Positions 50,701-56,500 of a DNA stretch of 64,000 nt are shown piece by piece (the stretch's first letter is position 1; the number at the start of each line of letters is the position of its first letter). The position numbers and the translations under genes were made by a program. Below the pieces are notes generated by a model. It had not been told where the DNA came from, did no database searches, and saw only the letters and a program-made list of their open reading frames with translations. Source of the stretch: Timema cristinae. Lineage: Eukaryota; Arthropoda; Insecta; Phasmatodea; Timematidae. The stretch covers positions 62,906,621 through 62,970,620 of the forward strand of contig JBCFYV010000001.1 of the NCBI GenBank assembly GCA_039000515.1. The letters run 5' to 3'.

Positions 50701-51388
50701 GTGTAATGAGGTGGACTGGATAGAACTAGCTCAAGATCGGGATAGGTGGCATACTTTTGTAAGTGCGGCAATGAACTTTAGAGTTTCTTATGTCATAAAA
50801 AAAAGTAAGTTGGCAACAAAGCAATTAATAATTGTGAGTTATCCTAGTTGTGGATGACATTTTGTGTCAGAAGTATTAATTGATATGTTCTCACATGGTA
50901 GCTATACTCCTTCATAAAGAGTTTTTTGTGAGCTGAAGGAAAATGAATCTCTGCTTTTTTCCAGGCGTAATCACGAGGAACAAAGTAAGTGAATCTCTTG
51001 CTCATATCTCCTAGTTCATTGTTGAAGCCCCCTTGCTGTCCCAAGAAGTTTGTGTTGCTGTAACAATGCAATTACTATTATTAACATTGTTTCTCAAAAG
51101 CTGTATAAGTTATAAAAGTATGAGATCACAAGGAACCCCCATCTGTAAAATACAATATTTCACTAACTTGAGCATAGGGTCGGTGGCCAGTTTCTCCCGG
51201 ACAGTAGTGTAAGGGACCCCAAGAACTCGGTCGATGATGTGCACAATGCCGTTAGTGGCCGCGATGTTGGGCTGGATGACAGTCGCGTTCACTCCACCAC
51301 CCTCCACAGTCAAGGTTATATTGTTGTCTCCGTTGTCTCCACGGATTATGTTGAAATAGAGATGCTTCCTGTCGGCAGCCGTGGCCAC
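16593..51388 (-). CDS. Fasciclin-1, C-terminal four exons (gene model)
   Basis: Fasciclin-1 is a GPI-anchored, homophilic cell-adhesion protein of the outer membrane face, best known on axons and epithelia, built from four FAS1 domains. The four exons here join in frame (phases 2, 0, 1) to about 242 residues with no stop. They cover the end of FAS1 domain 3, all of domain 4, and a GPI-signal tail. Each domain's C-terminal signature is present: [14 protein letters not shown] in exon A and [12 protein letters not shown] in exon D. The wording around them ([29 protein letters not shown]) is what I recall for insect Fas1 rather than other FAS1 proteins such as midline fasciclin. The introns are 110 bp, 6,886 bp and 27,071 bp. 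The N-terminal half is not seen. Confidence 0.92.
17100..17706 (+). mobile_element. LINE 3' fragment with an expanded internal minisatellite and (GAT)n tail
   Basis: The plus strand encodes [10 protein letters not shown], then [10 protein letters not shown], and finally [14 protein letters not shown]. This is the order of motifs in the C-terminal tail of RTE-like LINE proteins (RNE-VR, RLRWYGHV, R-L-MEV-G-RRG). A GAT repeat at about 17674-17705 ends the copy, the same kind of tail as the LINE at 40.2 kb. The copy is truncated at its 5' end. Between the motifs a coding segment has been tandemly amplified (see the repeat entry). Confidence 0.7.
17158..17600 (+). repeat. ~70-bp minisatellite derived from LINE coding sequence
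   Basis: Unit starts of GAGAGGAATAGTAAAGGAAG occur at 17235, 17304, 17374, 17446 and 17516, with a partial unit at 17587 and a diverged first unit near 17163. Spacings are 69, 70, 72, 70 and 71. Units differ by small indels such as presence or absence of GAGAA, so reading frames shift between them. The long open frames on both strands here come from the repeat and are not genes. Confidence 0.85.
17710..18946. other. Intron sequence; right part possibly LTR-like, unassigned
   Basis: 17710-18040 is plain AT-rich. From about 18050 to 18900 the composition is GC-richer, with a 68-codon open frame at 18145-18351 that I do not recognise. Sequence of the same character resumes after the Penelope fragment until about 19330 and includes CCTAAATAAAGG, a poly(A)-signal-like word near 19289. 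It may be a degraded LTR or another retroelement. I found no matching second copy in the window. Confidence 0.3.
18961..19175 (+). mobile_element. 5'-truncated Penelope-like 3' end with 14-bp target-site duplication
   Basis: This 215-bp segment, from CTACTTCTACTATAGAAGAC to CCATTGGGCCACCTCATTTT, is nearly the same as the minus-strand segment 12365-12171 of the Penelope-like element. It is flanked by TTTTTCTAAGCTCT at 18947-18960 and 19176-19189, a perfect 14-bp duplication. That defines the insertion exactly and fixes the family's 3' end. The shared open frame ([20 protein letters not shown]) appears only because the repeat is shared and is not a gene. Confidence 0.85.
19331..21150. other. 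Intron sequence, AT-rich
   Basis: No gene found. A GAT microsatellite lies at 20852-20879. At 21134 the phrase CAGGCGTGTCAAACTCG resembles a hAT terminus, but no convincing partner end or duplication was found. Confidence 0.5.
21160..21660 (+). pseudogene. LINE C-terminal remnant
   Basis: The plus strand reads [20 protein letters not shown], then [11 protein letters not shown], then a frameshifted [16 protein letters not shown] followed by [12 protein letters not shown]. These match the spaced motifs of the C-terminal region of RTE-like LINE proteins (E-MKYLR, DR-RNE, RM-DR-T-KVYEG). Both 5' and 3' parts are missing. Opposite-strand open frames here are shadows. Confidence 0.6.
22063..22122 (+). 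repeat. Short interspersed repeat, shared with 29738-29797
   Basis: About 60 bp beginning TTATTGAATCATGTTTCAAA recurs at 29738-29797 in the same orientation, with a handful of differences. It is too short to assign to an element family. Confidence 0.7.
22197..22463 (-). mobile_element. tRNA-derived SINE, copy 2
   Basis: The same family and orientation as 3228-3516, about 98 percent identical by eye, with a shorter (TTA)n-type tail at its left end. The tRNA-like head is cut short at TGGTCTAGGGGTAAGG on the minus strand. No clear target duplication was found. It lies in the last intron of Fas1 in the gene's orientation. Confidence 0.85.
22896..23176. repeat. Palindromic element with an antisense tRNA-like core
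   Basis: Arms of about 90 bp (22896-22990 and 23085-23176) are imperfect reverse complements. For example, GTATGGTTATAGTCGCACAT on the left pairs with ATGTGGCTATAACCGTACTT on the right. Between them, on the minus strand, lies AGCTCAGTGGTTAGAACATT with CATGTTCTATTCCC, a decayed tRNA-like A/B-box pair related to that at 25014-25083. Confidence 0.65.
23217..24793. repeat. Large inverted repeat (~290-bp arms) around a 1-kb core
   Basis: The left arm 23217-23505 and right arm 24505-24793 are diverged reverse complements. The left CAATATAAATATGAAACATA corresponds to the right TATGTTTCATATTTATATTG, and GTGCAAAACAATATTT to AAATATTGTTTTGCAC. The arms continue outward into tRNA-like copies that also face opposite ways, so the whole 22.9-25.1 kb behaves as one foldback structure. 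The core contains a hammerhead-like motif. Confidence 0.7.
23753..23785 (+). ncRNA. Hammerhead-ribozyme-like motif, Penelope type (degenerate)
   Basis: CTGATGA at 23755-23761 is followed by a possible helix II, TGGTGTAATCGCCA, then AAACATGTCGTC. The first core block is perfect; the expected GAAA is AAAA. The sequence matches the hammerhead-bearing terminal regions of Penelope-like elements that I recall, but no endonuclease or reverse transcriptase frame was found close by. Confidence 0.4.
24800..25013. other. Unassigned stretch with a 61-codon minus-strand frame
   Basis: The minus strand 25004-24819 reads [20 protein letters not shown] and further residues of non-simple composition. I do not recognise a family. 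It lies between the right inverted-repeat arm and the tRNA-like sequence and is probably part of the same composite element. Confidence 0.25.
25014..25083 (+). mobile_element. tRNA-like sequence (SINE head or element terminus)
   Basis: About 70 nt fold into a near-complete cloverleaf: acceptor stem CCTGGAT/GTCCAGG, D arm AGCTCAATGGTTAGAGCA, a 7-nt anticodon loop GTACTAA, and a T arm around GGGTTCAATTCC with one mismatch. The apparent anticodon ACT is rare, and a related decayed copy exists at about 22984-23050. I therefore read it as a tRNA-derived repeat rather than a working tRNA gene. Confidence 0.6.
25190..25385 (-). mobile_element. Second type of tRNA-derived SINE
   Basis: On the minus strand, CCTTAGCTCAGTCGGTGG (A-box type) is followed by AGTTTGATTCCCGGC (B-box type) and then an unrelated body running to about 25190. 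CCTTAGCTCAGT and ACTGAGCTAAGG on the same strand make a perfect 12-bp stem with a 17-nt loop. End points and target duplication are uncertain. Confidence 0.6.
25650..25958. repeat. Near-perfect palindrome with AT-only centre
   Basis: The left arm starts TGTAAATGTAATATTGTATG and the right arm ends CATACAATATTACATTTACA, exact reverse complements at their outer ends. The arms (about 25650-25735 and 25868-25958) stay well matched through GCTGGTTGAGTG and AAGGCTAACACCTTAA. The centre is A/T only. It may be a foldback MITE. Confidence 0.85.
25959..27507. other. Intron sequence with a hAT-like terminus
   Basis: Mostly unrecognised. The phrase GGGCCACCACTG ending near 27041 is the reverse complement of CAGTGGTGGCCC, a hAT-type terminus, so a hAT element probably ends here. 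Its partner end was not found. The 60-codon frame at 27098-27280 has no recognised family. Confidence 0.35.
27508..28808 (+). pseudogene. hAT transposase pseudogene, DUF4371/ZMYM1-like
   Basis: Plus-strand fragments follow the order of the DUF4371-type hAT transposase. At 27583-27718 the frame reads [20 protein letters not shown] and then [12 protein letters not shown]. Near 28010-28080, [13 protein letters not shown] and [18 protein letters not shown] pieces appear. Near 28360-28400, [11 protein letters not shown] matches the dimerisation-domain motif (S-CER-FS). It ends near 28570 with an [15 protein letters not shown] tail. Stops and frameshifts interrupt it throughout. TAGGTATGCCATTG ending at 28808 looks like the right terminus (CAATGGCATACC when reversed); the left terminus was not identified. 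Confidence 0.75.
28817..30125. other. Intron sequence, no gene recognised
   Basis: It contains the 60-bp interspersed repeat at 29738-29797 (partner at 22063-22122) and otherwise nothing I can support. Confidence 0.5.
30126..32340. repeat. 23-bp minisatellite array, ~95 units
   Basis: The unit contains TCTATAGCAGGAACCA, with the alternatives TCTCTAGCAG and AAACCA, and repeats every 23 bases over about 2.2 kb. Variant units recur in blocks (for example AGAAGTAATCTCTAGCAGCA followed by CTCTAACAGGAACC units), which indicates higher-order duplication. Both ends fade into degenerate units. Open frames on the minus strand reading [15 protein letters not shown] arise because 23 is not a multiple of three and the unit lacks stops; they are not genes. 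Confidence 0.95.
32341..32965. other. No recognised feature
   Basis: AT-rich intron sequence after the minisatellite. Nothing supportable. Confidence 0.5.
32968..33077. repeat. Short palindromic element (~110 bp)
   Basis: GGTAGGAATTTCTATCTGG with AAGGTCTTTTTTCCTACCA on the left pairs with TGGTAGGGAAAAAGGCCTTT and AACAATTCCTACC on the right, around an A/T-only centre. It is probably a small foldback MITE. No target duplication is apparent. Confidence 0.7.
33113..34668. mobile_element. LTR-like, GC-richer block A (unassigned)
   Basis: The block begins TGTTTACATACC and ends CCCCACA, giving TG...CA termini. Its composition is clearly GC-richer than its surroundings. Internal phrases such as GCCCCTCTGGCGCGGC followed by a TTATTTAAG word recur in block B at 37.1-38.9 kb, so the two are related. 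No flanking duplication was found. The 82-codon frame at 33353-33601 has no recognised family. A solo LTR or an unknown retroelement fragment are both possible. Confidence 0.35.
34680..35011. other. No recognised feature
   Basis: AT-rich sequence between LTR-like block A and the hAT element. The open frame at 34878-35069 runs into the hAT left end and is not coding. Confidence 0.5.
35012..36885 (-). mobile_element. hAT-like element with a transposase fragment
   Basis: Terminal inverted repeats CAGTGTGTCTAC (left) and GTAGACACCCTG (right) bound 1,874 bp. Both ends carry TTCTTGACTTT-like subterminal repeats. TATTG is next to both ends (35007-35011 and 36886-36890), shorter than the usual 8-bp hAT duplication. 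On the minus strand, 35820-35611 reads [20 protein letters not shown] followed by VFSINKK. After a frameshift a [12 protein letters not shown] stretch follows. This is the C-terminal dimerisation region of a hAT-type transposase (H-x-x-VE-FS-NK, E-LIAQR). The catalytic part is missing. Confidence 0.65.
37087..38850. mobile_element. LTR-like, GC-richer block B (unassigned)
   Basis: It begins TGTTACAAACC, similar to the start of block A, and shares the CCCCTCTGGCATGGCCCGCA phrase type with it. CTCCATT occurs just before (37080-37086) and just after (38851-38857), possibly a target duplication, though the right terminus does not end in CA. Open frames at 37049-37330 and 37944-38195 carry no recognised domains. 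Confidence 0.3.
37855..38190 (+). repeat. Imperfect 70-86-bp tandem repeat in block B
   Basis: Four diverged units, starting near 37858, 37944, 38030 and 38100. Each has a TGTTC-CCTG-TTTG start, then GTGGGTCGTTTCTGCCC, then CTGGCATGGCCCGCA and a TATTTAAGT end. Confidence 0.6.
38860..40175. other. Intron sequence, no gene recognised
   Basis: AT-rich, apart from a strong G-rich motif at 39239-39260. Nothing else supportable. Confidence 0.5.
39239..39260 (+). other. Canonical G-quadruplex motif
   Basis: Four G-tracts of 4, 5, 4 and 6 bases separated by single T residues, a textbook intramolecular quadruplex pattern. It lies on the non-coding strand of the Fas1 intron. Confidence 0.8.
40180..42971 (-). 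pseudogene. RTE-like LINE, 5'-truncated and frameshifted
   Basis: On the minus strand from the right, 42971-42777 reads [15 protein letters not shown] and then [12 protein letters not shown], the N-terminal AP-endonuclease pattern. Reverse-transcriptase motifs follow: [17 protein letters not shown] (41.5 kb), [18 protein letters not shown], then [16 protein letters not shown] (41.1 kb). At about 40990, FAHDFMVW stands where the catalytic FADD is expected. The C-terminal [12 protein letters not shown] appears in another frame near 40.8 kb. The copy ends at a GAT repeat (ATC on the plus strand, 40195-40210). Many frameshifts make it inactive. All plus-strand open frames across this interval are its shadows. 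Confidence 0.85.
42972..43860. other. Intron sequence, no feature recognised
   Basis: AT-rich intron DNA adjoining exon C. Nothing supportable. Confidence 0.5.
43861..44008 (-). CDS. Fas1 exon C: central part of FAS1 domain 4
   Basis: The acceptor TTGTGACTCAG precedes GTGAGCCAAATC, so the exon starts V-S-Q in phase 0 after exon B. It encodes [18 protein letters not shown] followed by [19 protein letters not shown] and [11 protein letters not shown], the middle of the FAS1 fold, where ILERHL is highly conserved. It ends AAAA before the donor GTAGGT with one leftover base (phase 1), which exon D completes. The 148-bp length equals 49 codons plus one. I also considered a transposon origin; the clean splice sites, phase match and FAS1 similarity exclude it. 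Confidence 0.93.
44111..44183 (+). repeat. 33-bp direct duplication
   Basis: TTCAGCTAAAATTTAGATAA and the next 13 bases recur 40 bp later (44151-44183) with one change, C to G. Confidence 0.85.
44184..44574. other. No recognised feature
   Basis: AT-rich intron DNA up to the copia LTR. The last five bases, AAAAG, are the probable target-site copy. Confidence 0.5.
44575..44781 (-). repeat. 3' LTR of the copia element
   Basis: 207 bp, starting TGTTGGATATTGGG on the plus strand and ending TTTCTAACA. On the minus strand it is the downstream LTR. Confidence 0.95.
44782..44790 (-). other. Polypurine tract of the copia element
   Basis: On the minus strand AAGGGGAAG lies immediately before the 3' LTR, the position where plus-strand DNA synthesis is primed. 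Confidence 0.8.
44900..46480 (-). pseudogene. copia reverse transcriptase and RNase H, decayed
   Basis: From the right: [20 protein letters not shown] and STPREAL (46477-46370) is the lead-in to the RT domain. At about 46090, [19 protein letters not shown] carries the first catalytic Asp. At about 45870 the YVDD box reads YVNDLL, with an Asp changed to Asn. 45582-45358 reads [14 protein letters not shown] and, further on, [16 protein letters not shown], the RT-RNase H connection typical of copia. RNase H follows with AYSEADWG and SWFSKKEE (about 45330-45200). Frames are broken repeatedly. Confidence 0.85.
46800..47470 (-). pseudogene. copia integrase, decayed
   Basis: [20 protein letters not shown] is followed by [13 protein letters not shown], where the first catalytic Asp of the DDE triad (normally LVH-S/T-D) is Tyr. 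Then [32 protein letters not shown] with the second Asp, and [10 protein letters not shown] with the catalytic Glu. Internal stops are present. Confidence 0.8.
47469..48070 (-). pseudogene. copia protease and zinc knuckle, decayed
   Basis: At about 48060-48000 the minus strand gives [11 protein letters not shown], part of a CCHC nucleic-acid-binding knuckle. At 47892-47647 [14 protein letters not shown] and [16 protein letters not shown] readings in overlapping frames mark the aspartic protease, where DS(C/G)AS holds the catalytic Asp. [15 protein letters not shown] (about 47675) is the conserved protease C-terminal region before integrase. Confidence 0.8.
48180..48680 (-). pseudogene. copia gag (UBN2-type), decayed
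   Basis: At 48626-48390, [19 protein letters not shown], then [20 protein letters not shown] and [18 protein letters not shown]. This W-VV-G start, the A-I-L-v-d spacing and the T-KEAW-L-F-D pattern define copia gag. The frame breaks at both sides. Confidence 0.8.
48774..48789 (-). other. Primer-binding site, initiator-Met tRNA half type
   Basis: On the minus strand TGGTCATGGGCCCAGG lies one base after the 5' LTR. It complements the anticodon-stem region of initiator methionine tRNA, the internal (half-tRNA) primer used by copia, rather than a tRNA 3' end. Confidence 0.8.
48791..48998 (-). repeat. 5' LTR of the copia element
   Basis: 208 bp, TGTTGGATATAGGA to TTTCTAACA, about 92 percent identical to the other LTR by eye. 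Confidence 0.95.
49004..49690. other. No recognised feature
   Basis: AT-rich intron sequence between the copia element and a LINE remnant. Confidence 0.5.
49700..50830 (+). pseudogene. Second LINE type: RT and C-terminal remnant
   Basis: The plus strand reads [15 protein letters not shown] and [19 protein letters not shown] (RT fingers/palm, where F-KAYDS holds the catalytic Asp, here N). Later GYIGDLAL stands for the YADD box, then [20 protein letters not shown] and EKSAYL. The C-terminus reads [20 protein letters not shown] and [12 protein letters not shown]. The sequence is riddled with stops. It differs in detail from the LINE at 40.2-43.0 kb and lacks its GAT tail. It ends within about 65 bp of Fas1 exon B. 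Confidence 0.75.
50895..51057 (-). CDS. Fas1 exon B: start of FAS1 domain 4
   Basis: The acceptor ATTGTTACAG precedes CAACACAAAC. The exon's first base completes an Asn codon begun by the last two bases of exon A (phase 2). It encodes [18 protein letters not shown] and [20 protein letters not shown], then [23 protein letters not shown] is the first conserved block (H1 region) of a FAS1 domain. It ends CAT before the donor GTGAGA, phase 0. The 163-bp length fits the neighbouring phases. Confidence 0.94.
51168..51388 (-). CDS. Fas1 exon A: end of FAS1 domain 3
   Basis: It encodes [18 protein letters not shown], a linker, [19 protein letters not shown] and [20 protein letters not shown], then ATDPML. 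This is the C-terminal half of a FAS1 domain with its closing [11 protein letters not shown] motif, plus the linker to domain 4. The donor is AA followed by GTTAGT, phase 2. The upstream border is my choice: TTCCAG before GTG (51388). An alternative acceptor, ATATCAG, would add three codons (L-F-Q) and start at 51397. GC content is much higher than the surrounding intron. No signal peptide is expected here because earlier exons are missing. Confidence 0.92.
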
Positions 51389-51399
51389 CTGGAACAGCT

Positions 51400-51890
51400 G
51401 ATATGAGCACCCGCCGCCTGCTCAAGCATGCCAACACACACAGCAAGACAAACTACGCTACATCATAGACTACACAATCATTGTGTTACAATAATGTTTC
51501 TTAAACTAACACTTCCTAAAAACACCACTCATGCCTATGATCTACAAACAAACGTGTTAAAAGAGGAGTATAACATTTTAAATTTCACAAATTTAAGTTC
51601 TATTTTTAAGATTACCCTATGTATATTTAGTAGGAATTTCCTAAACTATCAGGTTCTGTATTTTTGTTCAATGAACTGATTGGATGGTAGAAAACAAACT
51701 AAATAGGTCACTACATTCTTAAAGACCTTTCAAATATAGTTACTGGCCCATTTATCAATAGTGTTTTAAGAAATAAGAGGGTAAGAAAGAAATTCATAGA
51801 TGTAATCACAATTAAAAAAGAGTTATCAAAATAATTTGAGAATTTGAAAAACACTTGAATATACCACATAATAAACAACTTGTGTGTGCC
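51400..51890. other. Intron sequence upstream of exon A
   Basis: No earlier Fas1 exon is recognisable here. Composition falls to AT-rich right after the acceptor. Confidence 0.5.
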
Positions 51891-51892
51891 TG

Positions 51893-52126
51893 TCATCTTG
51901 TGCAAACACATCTGTCAGATGTCTTGGATAGTGATAGTCTTAAGTCACCGCAACTAACAATATTTAAACAGTTTTGAATCGTCACTAGTTTAAGATTCAC
52001 TACACTAAGTCCCCGTTCAACGAGATAAGAAGATGGAACAGTAATAAAAAGTTGGGAGAATATGCCCTCCACCAATACACTCGGCTTATCAAACGTTCTC
52101 TCTTGGTTGGCTACAACTTCTCTCAA
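51893..52126 (-). pseudogene. hAT transposase C-terminal fragment, ZBED5/SCAND3-like
   Basis: The minus strand reads ITVPSSYLVERGLSVVNLKL and, further on, NCLNIVSCGDLRLSLSKT. This is the C-terminal dimerisation segment of hAT transposases of the type domesticated as ZBED5 and SCAND3 (FPSSYLVE-GFS, N-L-I-RGDLRL-LT). Only about 70 residues remain and no termini were found. Confidence 0.7.
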
Positions 52127-52139
52127 GACAGCATCAGAA

Positions 52140-53574
52140 CATTACCTAGTGTGTCTAATATCCCTATTCCTTGATATAACACTATCTGTGATTCACAATT
52201 CATGTAACAAATAACACACACTATTTATGTGGTTATTTCTAAGAATTAAGACTATTAAATACATTCCAATAGCAAACAAAACAGTTTCAAAATTAATGAT
52301 TTGTGTATTAAATAAAATTAAACTTAAATGTTTCAATTTTCGCATCAGATGGACAAATATCAACCCCCCCCCCGAAATGATGTAATGCCACACAGGGGGA
52401 CACTACCCCCCACATTGGTTATCCCTGCAGTCTAGACCATAACCTATCACCTGATATATATTTTGACCTGATGGTTGCTTGCGCGTCATGGACCTTTATT
52501 GTTAGTCTTGTTTTAGTAATAAAATCTTGCAGGTTAGAAAACAATTTCTATTTGTTCTGTGATATGATACAGTTCAAGCTTCTTGAAATAATCATAATAG
52601 GAATCTTTCTTTTCTTTTTGTTCATACAGTAAATTATGAAAGCTAGTTACCAAAGGCAAGGTCCAATCTTAGGTGGGGGGAGCAAGAATCTTGTTATTAA
52701 CAAATATTACAATATTTGTCACAGACACTAGTTTGGGTTAAACCTTAAAAATTGTTTAGGTTAAATTATTTTAAATTTTTATCGACCAAACCCACTTGTG
52801 TATTTCCCCATTAGTCCCCTCCGTACTCAGCCCATAATGCCTCCCATCTGACCAATCCATGAGCCACTCTGTGTAATGATATACTAGGGCTTAACATTTT
52901 TATTTGGCACCAGAATCTCATTTACCTATCAAGTTATCATGTCTAGGTGGAACATGTCGTTTCACAGGCGAGCACCTGGTTACACAGGCAGACATATGCA
53001 TTACAATCTAACATAATTTTGTGTTTTGTTTTAATCCACCGTCTGATGTGTTAAAAGCACTATTATAATGCCAGAATTAAAAATTAGTAGACATGATTGT
53101 GTATCATATCTACAAATGTTTATTAAAACACATAATTGTAGTTGCATCCACAAGTGATGGCATAGTGAAAGTTAATGATCGAGGGGTTCACAACACACAC
53201 AATAAGACGGCCAGGACCTGCCAGTGCCACCAACATAGTCTCGTGAGGTGAGGTAAAGTTTAATACAGTAGTATGAACAAATAAGAATGAACAGTAATAT
53301 TAATAGTAAATAGTATGAACAATTGGGTATGGACAGTGATTATAATAGGGTAGTGTCAGTGTCCACTAACATTTAGTCCATATTAATGTTACCTGAGATA
53401 CACAAGCTCATTCTTTGTGTTGAAAGCCTGAGTCTGCCAGCCAAGAATAAACAGTTCACAATAATATAAGAAGTTGTTATTATAGTCAAATTAACTTGTG
53501 TATAGCTACACAACAATGTCATTGACTCAGTGAAAACATTAAAAGGAAGAAACACTTTTAAACCATAAGAAGAG
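52140..53574. other. Sequence with no recognised gene
   Basis: A 10-C run lies at 52364-52373. Nothing else supportable. Confidence 0.5.
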
Positions 53575-56500
53575 CTGAAACTGGAGCATCAGGAGTAAGA
53601 AGGACTAGAGTAAGGTTGAAACTGGAGCATCAGGACTAGGAAGGACTAGAGTAAGGTTGAAACTGGAGCATCAGGAGTAGGAAGGACTAGAGTAAGGCTG
53701 AAACTGGACCATCAGGAGTAAGACGAACTAAAGTAAAGTTGAAACTGGAGCATCAGGAGTAGGAAGAAATAGAATAATGATGAAACTGGAACATCAGGAG
53801 TAGGAAGGACTAGAGTAATGATGAAACTGGAGCATCAGGAGTAAGAAGGACTAGAGTAAGGCTGAAACTGGAGCATCAGGAGTAAGAAGAACTAGAGTAA
53901 GGTTGAAACTGGAGCATCAGGAGTAGGAAGGACTAGAGTAAGGCTGAAACTGGACCATCAGGAGTAAGACGAACTAAAGTAAAGTTGAAACTGGAGCATC
54001 AGGAGTAGGAAGAAATAGAATAATGATGAAACTGGAACATCAGGAGTAGGAAGGACTAGAGTAAGGTGTAAACTGGAGCATCAGTAGTAAGAACTAGAGT
54101 AATGATGAAACTGGAGCATCAGGAGTAGGAAAGAGTAGAGTAAGGCTGAAACTGGAGCATCAGGAGTAGGAAGGACTAGAGTAAGGTGTAAACTGGAGTA
54201 TCAGGAATAAGAAGAACTAGAGTAAGGTTGAAACTGGAGCATCAGGAGCAAGAAGAACTAGAGTAAGGTGTAAACTGGAGCATCAGGAGTAGGAAGGACT
54301 AGAATAATGATGAAACTGGAACATCAGGAGTAAGAAGGACTAGAGTAAGGCTGAAACTGGATCATCAGGACTAGGAAGGACTAGAGTAAGGTTGAAACTG
54401 GAGCATCAGGAGTAGGAAGGACTAGAGTAAGGCTGAAACTGGAGCATCAGGAGTAAGACGAACGAGAGTAAGGTTGAAACTGGAGAATCAGGAGTAGGAA
54501 GGACTAGAATAATGATGAAACTGGAACATCAGGAGTAGGAAGGACTAGAGTAATGATGAAACTGGAGCATCAGGAGTAAGAAGGACTAGAGTAAGGTTGA
54601 AACTGGAGCATAAGGACTAGGAAGGACTAGAGTAAGGTGTAAACTGGAGCATCAGTAGTAAGAACTAGAGTAATGATGATACTGGAGCATCAGGAGTAGG
54701 AAAGAGTAGAGTAAGGCTGAAACTGGAGCATCAGGAGTAGGAAGGACTAGAGTAAGGTGTAAACTGGAGCATCAGTAGTAAGAACTAGAGTAATGATGAA
54801 ACTGGAGCATCAGGAGTAGGAAAGAGTAGAGTAAGGCTGAAACTGGAGCATCAGGAGTAGGAAGGACTAGAGTAAGGTGTAAACTGGAGTATCAGGAATA
54901 AGAAGAACTAGAGTAAGGTTGAAACTGGAGCATCAGGAGTAGGAAGGGCTAGAGTAAAACTGAGACTGGAGCATCAGTAGTAAGAAGAACTAGAGTAAGG
55001 TTGAAACTGGAGCATCAGGAGTAGGAAGGACTAGAGTAAGGTGTAAACTGGAGCATCAGGAGTAGGAAGGACTAGAGTAAGGTGTAAACTGGAGCATCAG
55101 GAGTAGGAAGGACTAGAGTAAGGTGTAAACTGGAGCATCAGGGGTAAGAAGAACTAGAGTAATGATGAAACTGGAGCATCAGGACTAGGAAGGACTAGAG
55201 TAAGGCTGAAACTGGAGCATCAGGAGTAAGAAGAACTAGAGTAATGATGAAACTGGAGCATCAGGAGTAGGAAGGACTAGAGTAAGGTGTAAACTGGAGC
55301 ATCAGGAGTAAGAAGAACTAGAGTAATGATGAAACTGGAGCATCAGGACTAGGAAGGACTAGAGTAAGGCTGAAACTGGAGCATCAGGAGTAGGAAGGAC
55401 TAGAGTAAGGTGTAAACTGGAGCATCAGGAGTGGGAAGGACTAGAGTAAGGCTGAAACTGGAGCATCAGGAGTAAGACGAACTAAAGTAAGGAGCGTCAG
55501 GAGTAGGAAGGACTAGAATAATGATGAAACTGGAACATCAGGAGTAGGAAGGACTAGAGTAAGGCTGAAACTGGAGCATCAGGAGCAAGAAGAACTAGAG
55601 TAAGGTGTAAACTGGAGCATCAGGAGTAGGAAGAACTAGAGTAAGGTTGAAACTGGAGTATCAGGAGTAAGAAGAACTAGAGTAAGACTGAAACTGGAGT
55701 ATCAGGAGTAAGAAGAACTAGAGTAAGGTTGAAACTGGAGCATCAGGAGTAGGAAGGACTAGAGTAAGGCTGAAACTGGAGCATCAGTAGTAAGAAGAAC
55801 TAGAGTAAGGTTGAAACTGGAGTATCAGGAATAAGAAGAACTAGAGTAAGGTTGAAACTGGAGCATCAGGAGTAGGAAGGGCTAGAGTAAAACTGAAACT
55901 GGAGCATCAGTAGTAAGAAGAACTAGAGTAAGGTTGAAACTGGAGTATCAGGAGTAAGAAGAACTAGACTAAGGTGTAAACGGGAGCATCAGTAGTAAGA
56001 AGAACTAGAGTAAGGTTGAAACTGGAGCATCAGTAGTAAGAAGAACTAGAGTAAGGTTGAAACTGGAGTATCAGGAGTAAGAAGAACTAGAGTAAGGTGT
56101 AAACTGGGGCATCAGGAAAAGGAAGGACTAGAGTAAGGTTGAAACTGGAGCATCAGGAGTAAGAAGAACTAGAGTAAGGTTGAAACTGGAGTATCAGGAG
56201 TAAGAAGAACTAGAGTAAGGTGTAAACTGGAGCATCAGGAGTAGGAAGGACTAGAATAAGGTTGAAAATGAAGCATCAGGAGTAGGAAGGTCTAGAATAG
56301 AGCTGAAACTGGAGCATCTGGAGTAGGAAGGACTAGAGTAAGGCTGAAACTGGAGCATCAGTAGTAAGAAGAACTAGAGTAAGGTTGAAACTGGAGTATC
56401 AGGAATAAGAAGAACTAGAGTAAGGTTAAACTGGAGCATCAGGAGTAAGAAGAACTAGAGTAAGGTTGAAACTGGAGTATCAGGAGTAAGAAGAACTAGA

